A program made the translations under genes and the position numbers. Below, piece after piece: positions 33,908-43,847 of a stretch of DNA of 64,000 nucleotides (positions within the stretch are counted from its first letter, which is position 1; every line of letters begins with the position of its first letter). This DNA comes from Diphasiastrum complanatum (Eukaryota > Streptophyta > Lycopodiopsida > Lycopodiales > Lycopodiaceae). The stretch covers positions 71,405,223-71,469,222 of the forward strand of contig CM055094.1 in the NCBI GenBank assembly GCA_029204225.1, read 5' to 3'. The notes below the pieces were generated by a model. That model had not been told where the DNA came from. It did not search any database and worked only from the letters and a program-made list of their open reading frames with translations.

Positions 33908-34722
33908 TGTGAGAAATTGGCAAAATTCTAGCTTGGTATTTTTTATGATAGAAGTTTGTAAGTGAATCTCACATTTGTGGAGGATGTTCCCACGTGTGGA
34001 GAATTGTAAAGTAAATCAAAATGTTTGATATAGGGGTCTCATAGAATTTCATAGTCAAGCATTTAGGTGTAGGATGTTGATAGGGTCAAATTTGGCATAA
34101 ATGGCAAATTATCCATTTCCACTTGTAATGCCAATATTGAGCCAAAATAGAGCCAAACTTGTGCCAATTAGAGTGTAGACAAGTGTCATGCTTTTGTTTG
34201 ATGAAGCTTAAGAGGTCCAATAGGATTTAGAGGTGGAACCTTGTGAGGTCCAATAGAAAATTGAGGTGTGCTTGAATATAGTCCAATAGAATTTAGAGGT
34301 GCATGGATCAATGGTCCAATAGGATTAAGAGGTGGCAAAGTGTGATCCAATCATAGTTAAGCATAGTGGTAGCTCAAGAATCTATTAGTATCATTGTACT
34401 CCTCCTTTTGGATCTAATTGATTTTGAGATTGAGTGGATTTTGAGTGTCATTGAATTTCTAGCTTTCTTTCTCTACCCGAGAGCTCATGATGGTTTTTCT
34501 CTCTCTACCCGAGGAGCTTGTTTTTACTTAGAATAATTTTGGAACACTTCCCACACGTGTGAGTGAGAGTTGGAAGTGTTTGAATGCATGTAGTAGTGTG
34601 TTTTTGCCATAGAATCAAAGATAGATCTTGAATCTCAATCTAGTCTTGATCTTGGTGCATCTACACACCTTAGGAGATCACAAGTACATGTAGTGGACAA
34701 TCCACACGTGTGAAATTCAACA
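33908..34722 (+). repeat. 5' LTR of element 3 copy B
   Basis: 815 bp, TG...CA ends. The U3 part has five CCAAT motifs starting at 34,217, 34,250, 34,283, 34,316 and 34,347, the first four within imperfect 33-bp repeats (GTCCAATAG plus GAGGTG). CACGTG-containing palindromes occur near the start, at about 34,552 and just before the LTR end. No clear TATA box was located. Confidence 0.92.
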
Positions 34723-35478
34723 TGGTATCAGAGCCTACCTAAGGTTACCATGCATATTGATCCATTTGAGTGAAAACTATTCATCAATCTTGAGCTAGAA
34801 ATTGTCAAGGCCCATTTTCCTAGCTATCTTGTTAATTCTGGATGAAAAGAGATCAAAAGGACATTGATTGGGTCTGACCTGGTACTGTATGGAATCAGGT
34901 GCTCAGACACGTGTGAGGAACATCCAATTTTAGTTTGGGAGTTCTCTTTCATGTTTGATCCAAAAATCTTGCTAGATAGCTTGTTTTGAAGCTATTTTTG
35001 TCTAGTTTCTGATGCAATCAATTTCATTCCATTTGGTTGAGCCAATCAAAAGTTATAAGCTTTTGAAGAGGGTTAGGTAGGGCACCTAGACCTGGGTGGA
35101 CACATTTGGTTTGGTCAAAAGATTGCTTGTTTGATCCAAAATCACAGTTGAATGCTTACCAATCTCATCTATATGTGATCTAGGCACTGTTTTGAGATCT
35201 TAGCCATTTTGTTTCATGCAATATCATTGTGTTTGAGTCAAATTTGGTTTCTTAGTGTATTTCACACGTGCTAAGAGTGTTTGATCCTAACTTTGCCCAT
35301 ACTCCATCATTTGATGTGAAGTAGATCTAGTTTTGGAGAGATTGAGATAGCTAGTGAGAATCATCTCACAGTTTGTTGCAAGATCTTGCATAGGAGATGG
35401 TAGCACACCATTATTGGATCCTATAGTGAGAGAGAAGCAACATTTTTTGTTCATCACTTTTATGTATCTCCACTTTAC

Positions 35479-36054
35479 ATGACTTCAATGAGTTCATACT
35501 TGTTGCAACCAAGTGAGAGATTGTCTACTTCCAATTATTCAATATGGAAGTTGAGGATGGAGTCCATCTTGATACTCCAAGATGTGATGGACATTGTACT
35601 TGGGATTGAGGAGGAGCCTCAAGTCCTTCAAGAAGTACAAAAATACAAGAATAGAGCTAGGATGGCTCTCCACTACATTAAGATGAATGTCTCTAATGAG
35701 ATATTGAGGGAGATTGGTGATTGTTCTACATCCAAGGAAGCTTGGGATTGTCTCAAGTCCATCTATGAGGCTAAGAACACCTCTAGGCTCCTCACTCTTA
35801 GAAATCAAATATTCCAAAGTAGTCAAAAGAGTGATGAGAGTGCATCTAATTATGTTTTGAGAGTCAAGGACATTCATAGAGAGCTTGCATGTATTGGTGA
35901 CTCAATCAATCAAAGTGAGCTAGTCCAAGTCATTCTCAATGGCTTGAGAGATGAATATGACAACCTTGTCCAATCCTATGCTATTAAGGAGGAGCTACCA
36001 AGTTTGGAGGCCCTTCAAAGTGTGCTTATTTCTGAAGAATCAAGACAAGAGTAA
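35479..36054 (+). CDS. Element 3 copy B gag
   Basis: Structural capsid protein, 191 codons: SNYSIWKLRMESIL (residues about 18-31), MALHYIKMNVSNEILREI, SKEAWDCLKSIYEAKN, LLTLRNQIF and VILNGLRDEYDNLV follow the usual order of copia gag. The start Met follows about 740 bp of leader. It ends at a TAA in the same frame as the downstream long frame, two codons before that frame's first Met, so a single stop separates gag from the zinc-knuckle/protease part. The gene in copy A is deleted across this point. Confidence 0.88.
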   Translation: MTSMSSYLLQPSERLSTSNYSIWKLRMESILILQDVMDIVLGIEEEPQVLQEVQKYKNRARMALHYIKMNVSNEILREIGDCSTSKEAWDCLKSIYEAKNTSRLLTLRNQIFQSSQKSDESASNYVLRVKDIHRELACIGDSINQSELVQVILNGLRDEYDNLVQSYAIKEELPSLEALQSVLISEESRQE

Positions 36055-36060
36055 GAACTC

Positions 36061-37923
36061 TTGAGGATGGACAAGCTATCACTCAATCATGATGATGGCA
36101 AAGTTCTATTTGCCAAGCACAAAGAGAGGAGTAAGAAGCAACACCATCACTTCTCTAATGACAAATCTAAAGACCAAGATGGAGAGGAGGAGGATACCTC
36201 TCATGCTTCTAATTCAAATCTCAAGAAGAAGATGATCAAGTGCTTTTATTGTGGCAAGAAAGGCCATTATGCCACCAATTGCTTCAAGAAGAAGAATCAA
36301 CTCAATCAAGCCAACATCACCAATGAGAAAGAAGACTATATTGCTAGTGATGGAGAAGGCTCTCTTATGGCATCAAGCTTCTCATCTTCCACCTTCAACA
36401 AGGATGAATCATGGTATACTGATAGTGGAGCATCTTCACATATGTGTGGCTCCAAGCACTTTTTTTCATCTATTATGCCTTATGATGGAGTCAAGAAGAC
36501 CATATACTTTGCAAGTAAGCATGAGTGCAATATTGAAGGAGTAGGGATTATTCCCTTGAAGCTTGCATCTTCTAAAGATCTCTTTCTCAACAATGTTCTT
36601 TTTGTCCCAAAGCTTACAAAGAACATCTTAAGTGTTGGCCAACTTCTTGATAGTGGCTTTGATGTCAATTTCAATATTGACAATTGTGTGATTAAGAAGG
36701 ATGGTGAGATCCTTGCATATGGATCAAGATTTGAAGGCATCTACAAATTGGATCCAAGTGAGAGTGCAAACTTTCTTGATGTTTCTTATATTTCCAATAT
36801 TTCAAAGGAGGAGGATTACACAAGATGCAAATATCTTCTCTCTTCAAGTATTATGGTGTATGATTATTCCTTATTATTCGAAGCATATGTTGAGAAGAAA
36901 TTCTCATTGAAGATCAAAGCTTTGAGGAGTATTGGAGCTCTTGAAGGAATAGCACCATATGAAGTTTTATTCAAGATGAAGCCTAAGGTTGATCACCTTA
37001 GTGAACTTGGTAGTGCTTGCTTTGCATATGTTCCCTTGGAAACAAGAAGGAAGGATGATCCAAGCTCATGGATCATGATTGGATACTCATCCATCAAGGA
37101 GGCCTTTAGTGTCTTTACACTCTCTATTTCAAATGTGATGGTGAATAGAGATGTCATATTGCATGAAGATTCAATATGGGAAGTGGCCGAGATCAAGGCT
37201 TCTCAAGAAGCATCACAAGTTATCCTTTTTGAAGGTATTCAAGTTATGATGGGGCCAATGTGTGAGGAGGAGTTTCTTCTTCATATGATTTCAAGAAGAT
37301 CTTCAAGATGCATGGCCGAGACTTTATGGCTCACCTTACATGGCAAAGAGGGGCATCTTTCATGTTGTATCTACTACAACACATTCATATATGCTTCTCT
37401 TCCTTTGCTTGAAATGCTATCTTGCTTCATTGAATTTTTTGGATCTCAAAGTTCAAGAAAAGCTATACTAGTTTTGTATGATGCTTATGGTATGGACATG
37501 TTTCTTGTCATTATTGACTTAGATGTGTTTCCAATACTTTTTGAAAGCAAGATATTGTATTGTCAAAAGTATGCTCTTGGTTCTAGTAAGAACAAGATTG
37601 AGCTTGGTACTCACTTTTTTGAAAATCATGTTTTCACATGTTTTGAGGCAAATTGTAAACTCCTCTTGAGATTAAGTGAAGCATCCAAAGTGGACACTTA
37701 CATCCTTGAGAGAGTAACTAGCCTAAAAAAGATCAAGATAGTCTTTGATATCAAGATTAGATCCATCATGGATATAGTTCATTGTATGTGGACTAGTCAA
37801 GCTAGAAAGCATAATCTTGATAATCATCATTGTTTCACATCTTATGATCTTGATCTCCATGATCCTTATGAGGCTTGGAAGCCTCAGATTTCTCTATTTA
37901 TGGTGCATCCATCATGCAAGTGA
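36061..37923 (+). CDS. Element 3 copy B zinc-knuckle, protease, integrase-remnant protein lacking RT
   Basis: 620 codons. CCHC knuckle at C61, C64, H69, C74; retropepsin WYTDSGASSHM with Asp121 (copy A has WYIDSG); pre-integrase LFVPKLTKNILSVGQL. The integrase is collapsed: EKKFSLKIKALRS joins directly to APYEVLFKMKPKVDHL, removing the HHCC zinc site and catalytic acids. The final 280 or so residues contain no YVDD or other RT blocks; KNKIELGTHFFENHV and DTYILERVTSLKKI resemble the C-terminal end of copia RNase H, which is inference from pattern only. The frame is open in both copies, unlike the broken pol of most elements here. Confidence 0.85.
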   Translation: MRMDKLSLNHDDGKVLFAKHKERSKKQHHHFSNDKSKDQDGEEEDTSHASNSNLKKKMIKCFYCGKKGHYATNCFKKKNQLNQANITNEKEDYIASDGEGSLMASSFSSSTFNKDESWYTDSGASSHMCGSKHFFSSIMPYDGVKKTIYFASKHECNIEGVGIIPLKLASSKDLFLNNVLFVPKLTKNILSVGQLLDSGFDVNFNIDNCVIKKDGEILAYGSRFEGIYKLDPSESANFLDVSYISNISKEEDYTRCKYLLSSSIMVYDYSLLFEAYVEKKFSLKIKALRSIGALEGIAPYEVLFKMKPKVDHLSELGSACFAYVPLETRRKDDPSSWIMIGYSSIKEAFSVFTLSISNVMVNRDVILHEDSIWEVAEIKASQEASQVILFEGIQVMMGPMCEEEFLLHMISRRSSRCMAETLWLTLHGKEGHLSCCIYYNTFIYASLPLLEMLSCFIEFFGSQSSRKAILVLYDAYGMDMFLVIIDLDVFPILFESKILYCQKYALGSSKNKIELGTHFFENHVFTCFEANCKLLLRLSEASKVDTYILERVTSLKKIKIVFDIKIRSIMDIVHCMWTSQARKHNLDNHHCFTSYDLDLHDPYEAWKPQISLFMVHPSCK

Positions 37924-38178
37924 AACTTTCAAGGCAAAGTTCATCATCAAGCATGGAGGAAGCCCATGATAATAGTGGCATATTGGTGGAGCACTCTTCA
38001 AAGGCATTGGCAAGAGATCTCTACCAAAGAGATCTTATCATGGATATGGTGAGGGTGCTGCTATGATGGATCCCTTGGCTGATCTTCACTTCTTATGCAT
38101 ACCAAAGGATCCACTCAAAAAGATTTACAAACTTCTCAAGTGATCTAGTACCTTTCCAAGCTATTTTTTGAGGAGGAG

Positions 38179-38993
38179 TGTGAGAAATTGGCAAAAGTCT
38201 AGCTTGGTATTCTTTATGATAGAAGTTTGTAAGTGAATCTCACATGTGTGGAGGATGTTCCCACGTGTGGATAATTGTAAAGTAAATCAAAATGTTTGAT
38301 ATAGGGGTCTCATAGAATTTCATAGTCAAGCATTTAGGTGTAGGATGTTGATAGGGTCAAATTTGGCATAGATGGCAAATTATCGATTTCCACTTGTAAT
38401 GCCAATATTGAGCCAAAATAGAGCCAAACTTGTGCCAATTAGAGTGTAGACAAGTGTCATGCTTTTGTTTGATGAAGCTTAATAGGTCCAATAGGATTTA
38501 GAGGTGGAACCTTGTGAGATCCAATAGAAAATTGAGGTGTGCTTGAATATAGTCCAATAGAATTTAGAGGTGCATGGATCAATGGTCCAATAGGATTAAG
38601 AGGTGGCAAAGTGTGATCCAATCATAGTTAAGCATAGTGGTAGCTCATGAATCTATTAGTATCATTGTACTCCTCCTTTTGGATCTAATTGATTTTGAGA
38701 TTGAGTGGATTTTGAGTGTCATTGAATTTCTAGCTTTCTCTCTCTACCCGAGAGCTCATGATGGTTTTTCTCTCTCTACCCGAGGAGCTTGTTTTTACTT
38801 AGAATACTTTTGGAACACTTACCACACGTGTGAGTGAGAGTTGGAAGTGTTTGAATGCATGTAGTAGTGTGTTTTTGCCATAGAATCAAAGATAGATCTT
38901 GAATCTCAATCTAGTCTTGATCTTGGTGCATCTACACACCTTAGGATATCACAAGTACATGTAGTGGACAATCTACACGTGTGAAATTCAACA
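38179..38993 (+). repeat. 3' LTR of element 3 copy B
   Basis: 815 bp, the same length as the 5' LTR, with about 14 single-base differences seen by eye. It is preceded by the polypurine tract and followed by ACTAT. Confidence 0.93.
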
Positions 38994-38998
38994 ACTAT

Positions 38999-39141
38999 GA
39001 AGGCTACACCTTTTGAATACTCAAATGACATATCTCATCCCCTGAATTTGGTGATTGAATGCAGGCTTATGCTTCAGAAATTTGCAATCGTGAGTATCAA
39101 GCTTTCATTTTATATGTGGTGAGTATTGGATGCCTCTCTCC

Positions 39142-39201
<60 letters not shown>

Positions 39202-39774
39202 AATCACCAACCAAAACCTCATACCATTGTCATATGATAATGTTCAAGTATGTTGATCATATAAGATGTTGATATTTGAGTACTATTAGTGCTAATGCAA
39301 CTAATTGCAAGCAAAGTTAAGTTTTGTTCAAGATGTTGCTAATATGAGAATTCCATGGATTCCATTCCATGTTTTTTTATTTTGCAATATTTACCTTTCT
39401 TCACACAAAAGCCCTCTTCCACTAGTGAACACAATAAACTATGCCAATTGTGCAGATTTTCTCATTGTGGGCGGTGAGCTCTCAACGAATATCAGGTAGT
39501 GAATAGTGGCTTGCAAGTGTCGTTTTGTGATTTTTACCATGCAATAGTCCAGTAATACTGTATTTTTGAATGATGTTGTTGATCAATTATTCTGCTTATT
39601 TCTTTTCATTTGCTGACGAAAGAACTAAAAAACAAACTCAAGCTTCATTTAGAACTTGCATTCTATGGGAATGGAAAAAAACATAGCTACTAATTTATTA
39701 CTACTCAAGTACATTTGTTCCTTTTTTTTTCAATGCCGCTAAACTTTCCACAAAGTGTGGAACGGTCTTTGAAG
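38999..39774. other. Flank of element 3 insertion; CT/AT microsatellite
   Basis: Contains (CT)n at about 39,134-39,159 running into (AT)n at 39,159-39,199. A possible exon-like piece (TTGAATGCAG before GCTTATGCTTC, then GTGAGT at about 39,092) was noted but not supported by a family match. No gene can be called. Confidence 0.6.
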
Positions 39775-39925
39775 TTTGTTGATTACTTCTCTGTGCTCGT
39801 AGCTAAGTGGAATACGCTTAGCATGATCATCACATTAGAATCTATGTTTGGATGGAATCTACACCAGATGGATGTGAAATTAGCATTCCTTAATGGGGAA
39901 CTCGAGGAGGAAGCTATATGCAACA
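39775..39925 (+). pseudogene. Short copia RT fragment
   Basis: About 150 bp encoding AKWNTLSMIITLES and LHQMDVKLAFLNGELEEE, the RT block around the first catalytic Asp. It is closest by eye to element 2 (KWNTLRLLIAL ... LHQMDVKSAFLNGELEEE). Sequence on both sides is unrelated to the rest of RT. Confidence 0.8.
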
Positions 39926-39929
39926 GTTA

Positions 39930-41436
39930 GAAATCAGTTTTGATCTGATTCATTATTATAAGCTTCAAATGTGATACTGTAATAAATGTACAGTTAGTCA
40001 GTTTAGTGTTTTCAGTAGTGACCAGGATGTGACCCATCATTGACTTATCAGGCGAGCACTTGTCCCATAGACGGCTACTTGGGTTAGTTGAGTAGCCAAA
40101 CATAGGAAAAATTAGTCTGTACAAAGTTATATACAATATACGCTATACTCGAGGGCATGTCTCGAATTTGTCGGTCGAATTAGGACATATCAGGCCTGAC
40201 CTTTGTAGGTGGTAGGCCAGTTTTAGGACACTTGTCTTTTGCATGCAGGTTGTGTTTCCTATATGTATAGTGTTCTTTGTAATATACATAGCTTTTGTTG
40301 TGCCATCTTTGAGAGCTTGTGAGGAGTGTCTATGGTGATTTATTGATGTAAAAGCTCAGTGAAAAATTGAGCAAAGGCCAAGAAATCCTCATTCTTCTCA
40401 CAACTAGGTTTTGTAGGCAGAAAACCGTAGTTCTCTTTCAATTAAAGACGAATTTTTGATCTGTAAGAGGTTAATCCAGGGCTCCCTAGCAACACGAAGT
40501 AGTAGCTAGCTGGTCGTAGAAGGCTGCAGCCCAGGAAGAGGGAGATTGAAGAGAAGATCCAACCATAGCAATGTGTGAAATACCCTTATTGAAGAGAGCT
40601 GTGAGAGAGAAGAGGGGGAGGAAGCCATGGGGCTGTCGTGCACGCCCACTGCGTGAGTAGCTTTAGCGCTTCAGAGGGAGCTGCTATTTCATAATGGACT
40701 TGAGTCTTTGGATTGGACATGACTTACAGGTGGGATTCATGATGGAATCAGGAAGCTACAAATGCTAAAGGGCATAGCGTGAAGCTTTGAGAGCTAGCTC
40801 TAGGTTGGAGAGCTAATGGAGATCGCATGGGGTGTGATCAAAGAACAAGCACCATGATGGGTGTTTTGCTAGCGATCTACTGCAGGGGACACTGATGGCG
40901 AGGACTTCATGGTGTGCTCATTTGGGAGCATAGAATTGCATTACAGTAGGGGGCCTGTCATTGGCATTGACATCGATTGGGAGGCATCTACCATCACGGG
41001 CGTGGATAAGCTACCTATAGCTTTCATGCAGTTGGCTGTATTTGCAAGAGTCTAGGCTTGGCACAGGTGCTCGAATTTCCATGGTGCAGATTCTCAGTTG
41101 GTGAGATCAGGGATAAGCCTAGAGGAAGTCACTCAAAGCCATATACCTTAATACGATTAGGGAGACAGTGGTCTCGGGATCCCATGAGCGGTGACTCATG
41201 GATGAGCTTGTGTTGGCATGATGTCGGTGGGACATAGACAGGGAGAGTGAGCGACACTGCTAGGAGCCAGGTGGAGCAGGTGATGCTTTGGAGTTTGGCT
41301 TATCTAGTTGGATGGTGACTAGGATCGGAGACATCATGTGAACATAGTATGTGGATGACGAGTCCATTGGGGTGGCACTCAGGGAGATGCTACAGCTGCT
41401 TAGCTATGATGCAGCTCTAATTATCATTCTTTATGA
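39930..41436. other. Unrecognised, possibly an old retroelement leader
   Basis: No gene. The part 40,480-40,690 has word-level resemblance (GAGGAAGCCATG, repeated AGAGAAGAG) to the element 2 leader at 22,350-22,400, so it may be a degraded LTR-plus-leader of a related family. I could not define LTR ends or a primer site. Confidence 0.35.
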
Positions 41437-41575
41437 CCAATCTTTGTTGTTTCATTTCCCAATCTGCCAAGGATTTTGTATCCACAATGCTTCTCTGGCA
41501 GCATAACTGAGTGCCATATACTCTGTTTGCATTGTTGATAATGCAACACTGTCATTTGGTGTATGGACGATGTTC
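41437..41575 (-). pseudogene. Copia RNase H fragment
   Basis: On the minus strand SVALSTMQTEYMALSYAAREALWI is readable, the conserved RNase H segment of copia elements with its acidic residue (TEYMA). It ends in a stop shortly after. No other part of the element is seen nearby. Confidence 0.8.
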
Positions 41576-42419
41576 TTCAGCTAGTGCATCATGTGTGATG
41601 ACCTAGGGACGGGTCATGTCTTCTTGGAAGTAGGTGGCATGGAGTGTACCTAGTGGTGGTACATATCCTGAGGGCATGGAGTGCATTACGGGGTGATGTA
41701 GATCCAGCATGCTCATGGTTGTGAGCTAGTAGGGATGGAGATGGTTGCTCAGGGAGTGACAATTGATTCTTTGGCGAGTGATCAGGTGAGCTGCATGGTT
41801 ATATGCACAGTTGTCTCCAGGTTGCATCACATGTTGTTACTATCCATCATTATTTGGTAAGCAGGATGCAGCTTTTGGTTAGATCCAGTTGGAGTCTAGT
41901 GCACTACAGGTGGATAGATTCTTGGGGAGCTATCAGCGGGTAATGGATACTTGGTGATCATATGGTTCAGGGTACAGGATTCTTGTCGTACTATACCAAC
42001 AGGGTTAATATAGATTTTATAGTAAATAATGTCGTCCCCACAGAGGACAACGTTGAAAAGTTATGTTTTTGGTACAATTTATGACAAGTGGTTTCGAGTG
42101 TTATTCTGGTTGTCGACAGACATTAAAAAGTAACCAGTATTACTTATGTTTGGGATGGGTAATATCAATAAATTCATAACAACAATATGGCCTCTATCGA
42201 ATTGAAGAAAGCGCGTTCTACAGATGAGATGTTATCAGAGTAGTACATCAGTACTACACTCTGGCTGATTAAGGTGTCAACAAAGAATCGAGAATTGTTC
42301 GATATATTCACGACTGTGCAAACAATTAATTAATAGCGTTCGCGAACTATTTGTTTCTAAACAGAAGTCCTCAACAACTAAAGCCCAACTTAATGGTTCA
42401 AGAACATGAAGAGTTTTAG
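41576..42419. other. No recognised gene
   Basis: Nothing supported. Part of this may belong to the internal end of the LTR that begins at 43,245 on the minus strand. Confidence 0.5.
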
Positions 42420-43245
42420 AACACGTTAGAAACTTATACCAATGCCAATTAGGAAAACAGATCAAAGACTCAATTCTTCAGACATGGATTGTCATCTCAT
42501 ATGTATACATACAACTTTATTCAATCATCGTGCTAGACTATACCAAAGATAGTCGTTATTCGAGTGCCGAAAAAAAAATATTCGCGACAGACGAATAAGA
42601 TGGTTTTAACACAGTTCTTTAGAGCACGCTTTATGGAAACACAACAAACAATTGTAATGCACTAGAGCGTCTGTCTGATCATAGAGTAATTCATGAAATG
42701 CGTTAGAGATTGTTAGCAGACTCAAGATCACTCACACTCAGCAGTGCGGAGAATAGAGATAAGAGAGAATAACTCACATAACTATATTCACTTCTTCAAT
42801 CTCTTACATAAGCATAAACTCTTCTCTCTCGATGATCGAGACTGAAGTGTGAGATCTACATATGTTCTACGAGGCGCAAAAACACACCTCTAAAACAACA
42901 GGTGCGTCTCTCCCACGAAAGGGTCTAGTTAACAATTAGACTGAAAATACGTTCAACTATACCATAGGAGGTATACTTAGCTATGAGTTAAAGCTACTCT
43001 AGTTTAACATGTCTTCGTATCTAGTCGTTTCATATGGACGATCTAGTAAAGGGTGTCCAAGGCAATGTCTTTTCCTTTTAAAGGTCTTGCCCTTAATTAC
43101 AAGGCAAGTACTTAGGAGATATATTCCCGAAAAATGACTTAGGCCTCTTCATGATTTATACTTAACCAGCCCATATCTTCATTTTCGAGTATATCATGCC
43201 ATATTTATGTTAATATTCAATAATTAACATTTTCGTGGCATCACA
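42420..43245 (-). repeat. Probable gypsy-type LTR (3' LTR, minus strand), left end uncertain
   Basis: On the minus strand a polypurine tract (GAGGAAGGGGATA, about 43,246-43,258) is followed directly by TGTGATGCCACG at 43,245, the expected arrangement of PPT and 3' LTR start. The next 800 bp have LTR-like composition without reading frames. I could not find the terminal CA or a partner LTR. Confidence 0.5.
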
Positions 43246-43306
43246 TATCCCCTTCCTCAAATGTGAAACGTCCTCGTGAACATATCATCTTCATTTCAAG
43301 GATTAT

Positions 43307-43765
43307 TCAAGAAACATTCTTGTTCGTCAGATTTTCGTTGAGGCAAAAAGATATTTCTTCTTGTATTTCATCTTTTAGATATTTCTTCGTCTTAGAGAAT
43401 ATGTGTCTTGCTGTTTCTTTGATTGAATAGGTTGTTTTGAGTTGATCTTTGAATTGTTGATGAAAACTGGAATCAAACTTCAAAACATCTTTAAACTTCA
43501 AAAAGTCAGCATCCCATAGAAACATCACCACGACAAAGGCACGAATGAATCAGTGCTTCATATAATTTCTGAGCAAGCTCCAAGTTCTATTGAGCTTCGA
43601 TCAAGAGCAACTCTTCTTTTGATTTTGTGTAGCGGCCAACTGGTAAGTTGTTGAATTCTTCTAACTTAACCAGGAGCAATGTTCCATCGAACAGCTCCTG
43701 GGTTAACTTGGTATCTTCGTCTAAATCACTACGTAGAGTGATCTCTTTACAGTGTCGAGATGAAA
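43307..43765 (-). pseudogene. Unrecognised frameshifted coding-like stretch
   Basis: Two minus-strand frames with coding-like composition: 43,765-43,515 (includes LDEDTKLTQELFDGTLLLVK and LPVGRYTKSKEELLLIEA, one stop) and 43,531-43,307 (FKDVLKFDSSFHQQFKDQLK, then charged residues). They are joined by a frameshift and end just before the polypurine tract, so they may be the 3' terminal coding part of the gypsy-type element. I do not recognise a domain. Confidence 0.4.
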
Positions 43766-43847
43766 ATCTAATAAAATTGCTTTTAAGATAAAGATTTTGA
43801 ACAAAAAATAATGTTTGCGCCGCAAAGGTACCAAAGTTCCAAAATGT

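Larger units (their letters stand above)
33908..38993 (+). mobile_element. Copia element 3 copy B: complete non-autonomous LTR retrotransposon
   Basis: A 5,086-bp element with two 815-bp LTRs (33,908-34,722 and 38,179-38,993) that begin TGTGAGAAATT and end AAATTCAACA, flanked by the 5-bp duplication ACTAT (33,903-33,907 and 38,994-38,998). PBS TGGTATCAGAGCC is at 34,723-34,735 and the polypurine tract TTTTTTGAGGAGGAG at 38,164-38,178. By eye the LTRs differ at about 14 positions, so the insertion is fairly recent. It encodes gag, protease and a degenerate integrase but no RT core, so it must have used enzymes from a relative. Confidence 0.93.

Noticed and set aside
39060-39100. Small exon-like piece beside element 3 copy B
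   Set aside because: AG and GTGAGT bracket about 30 bp, but there is no recognisable protein or further exon to support a gene.
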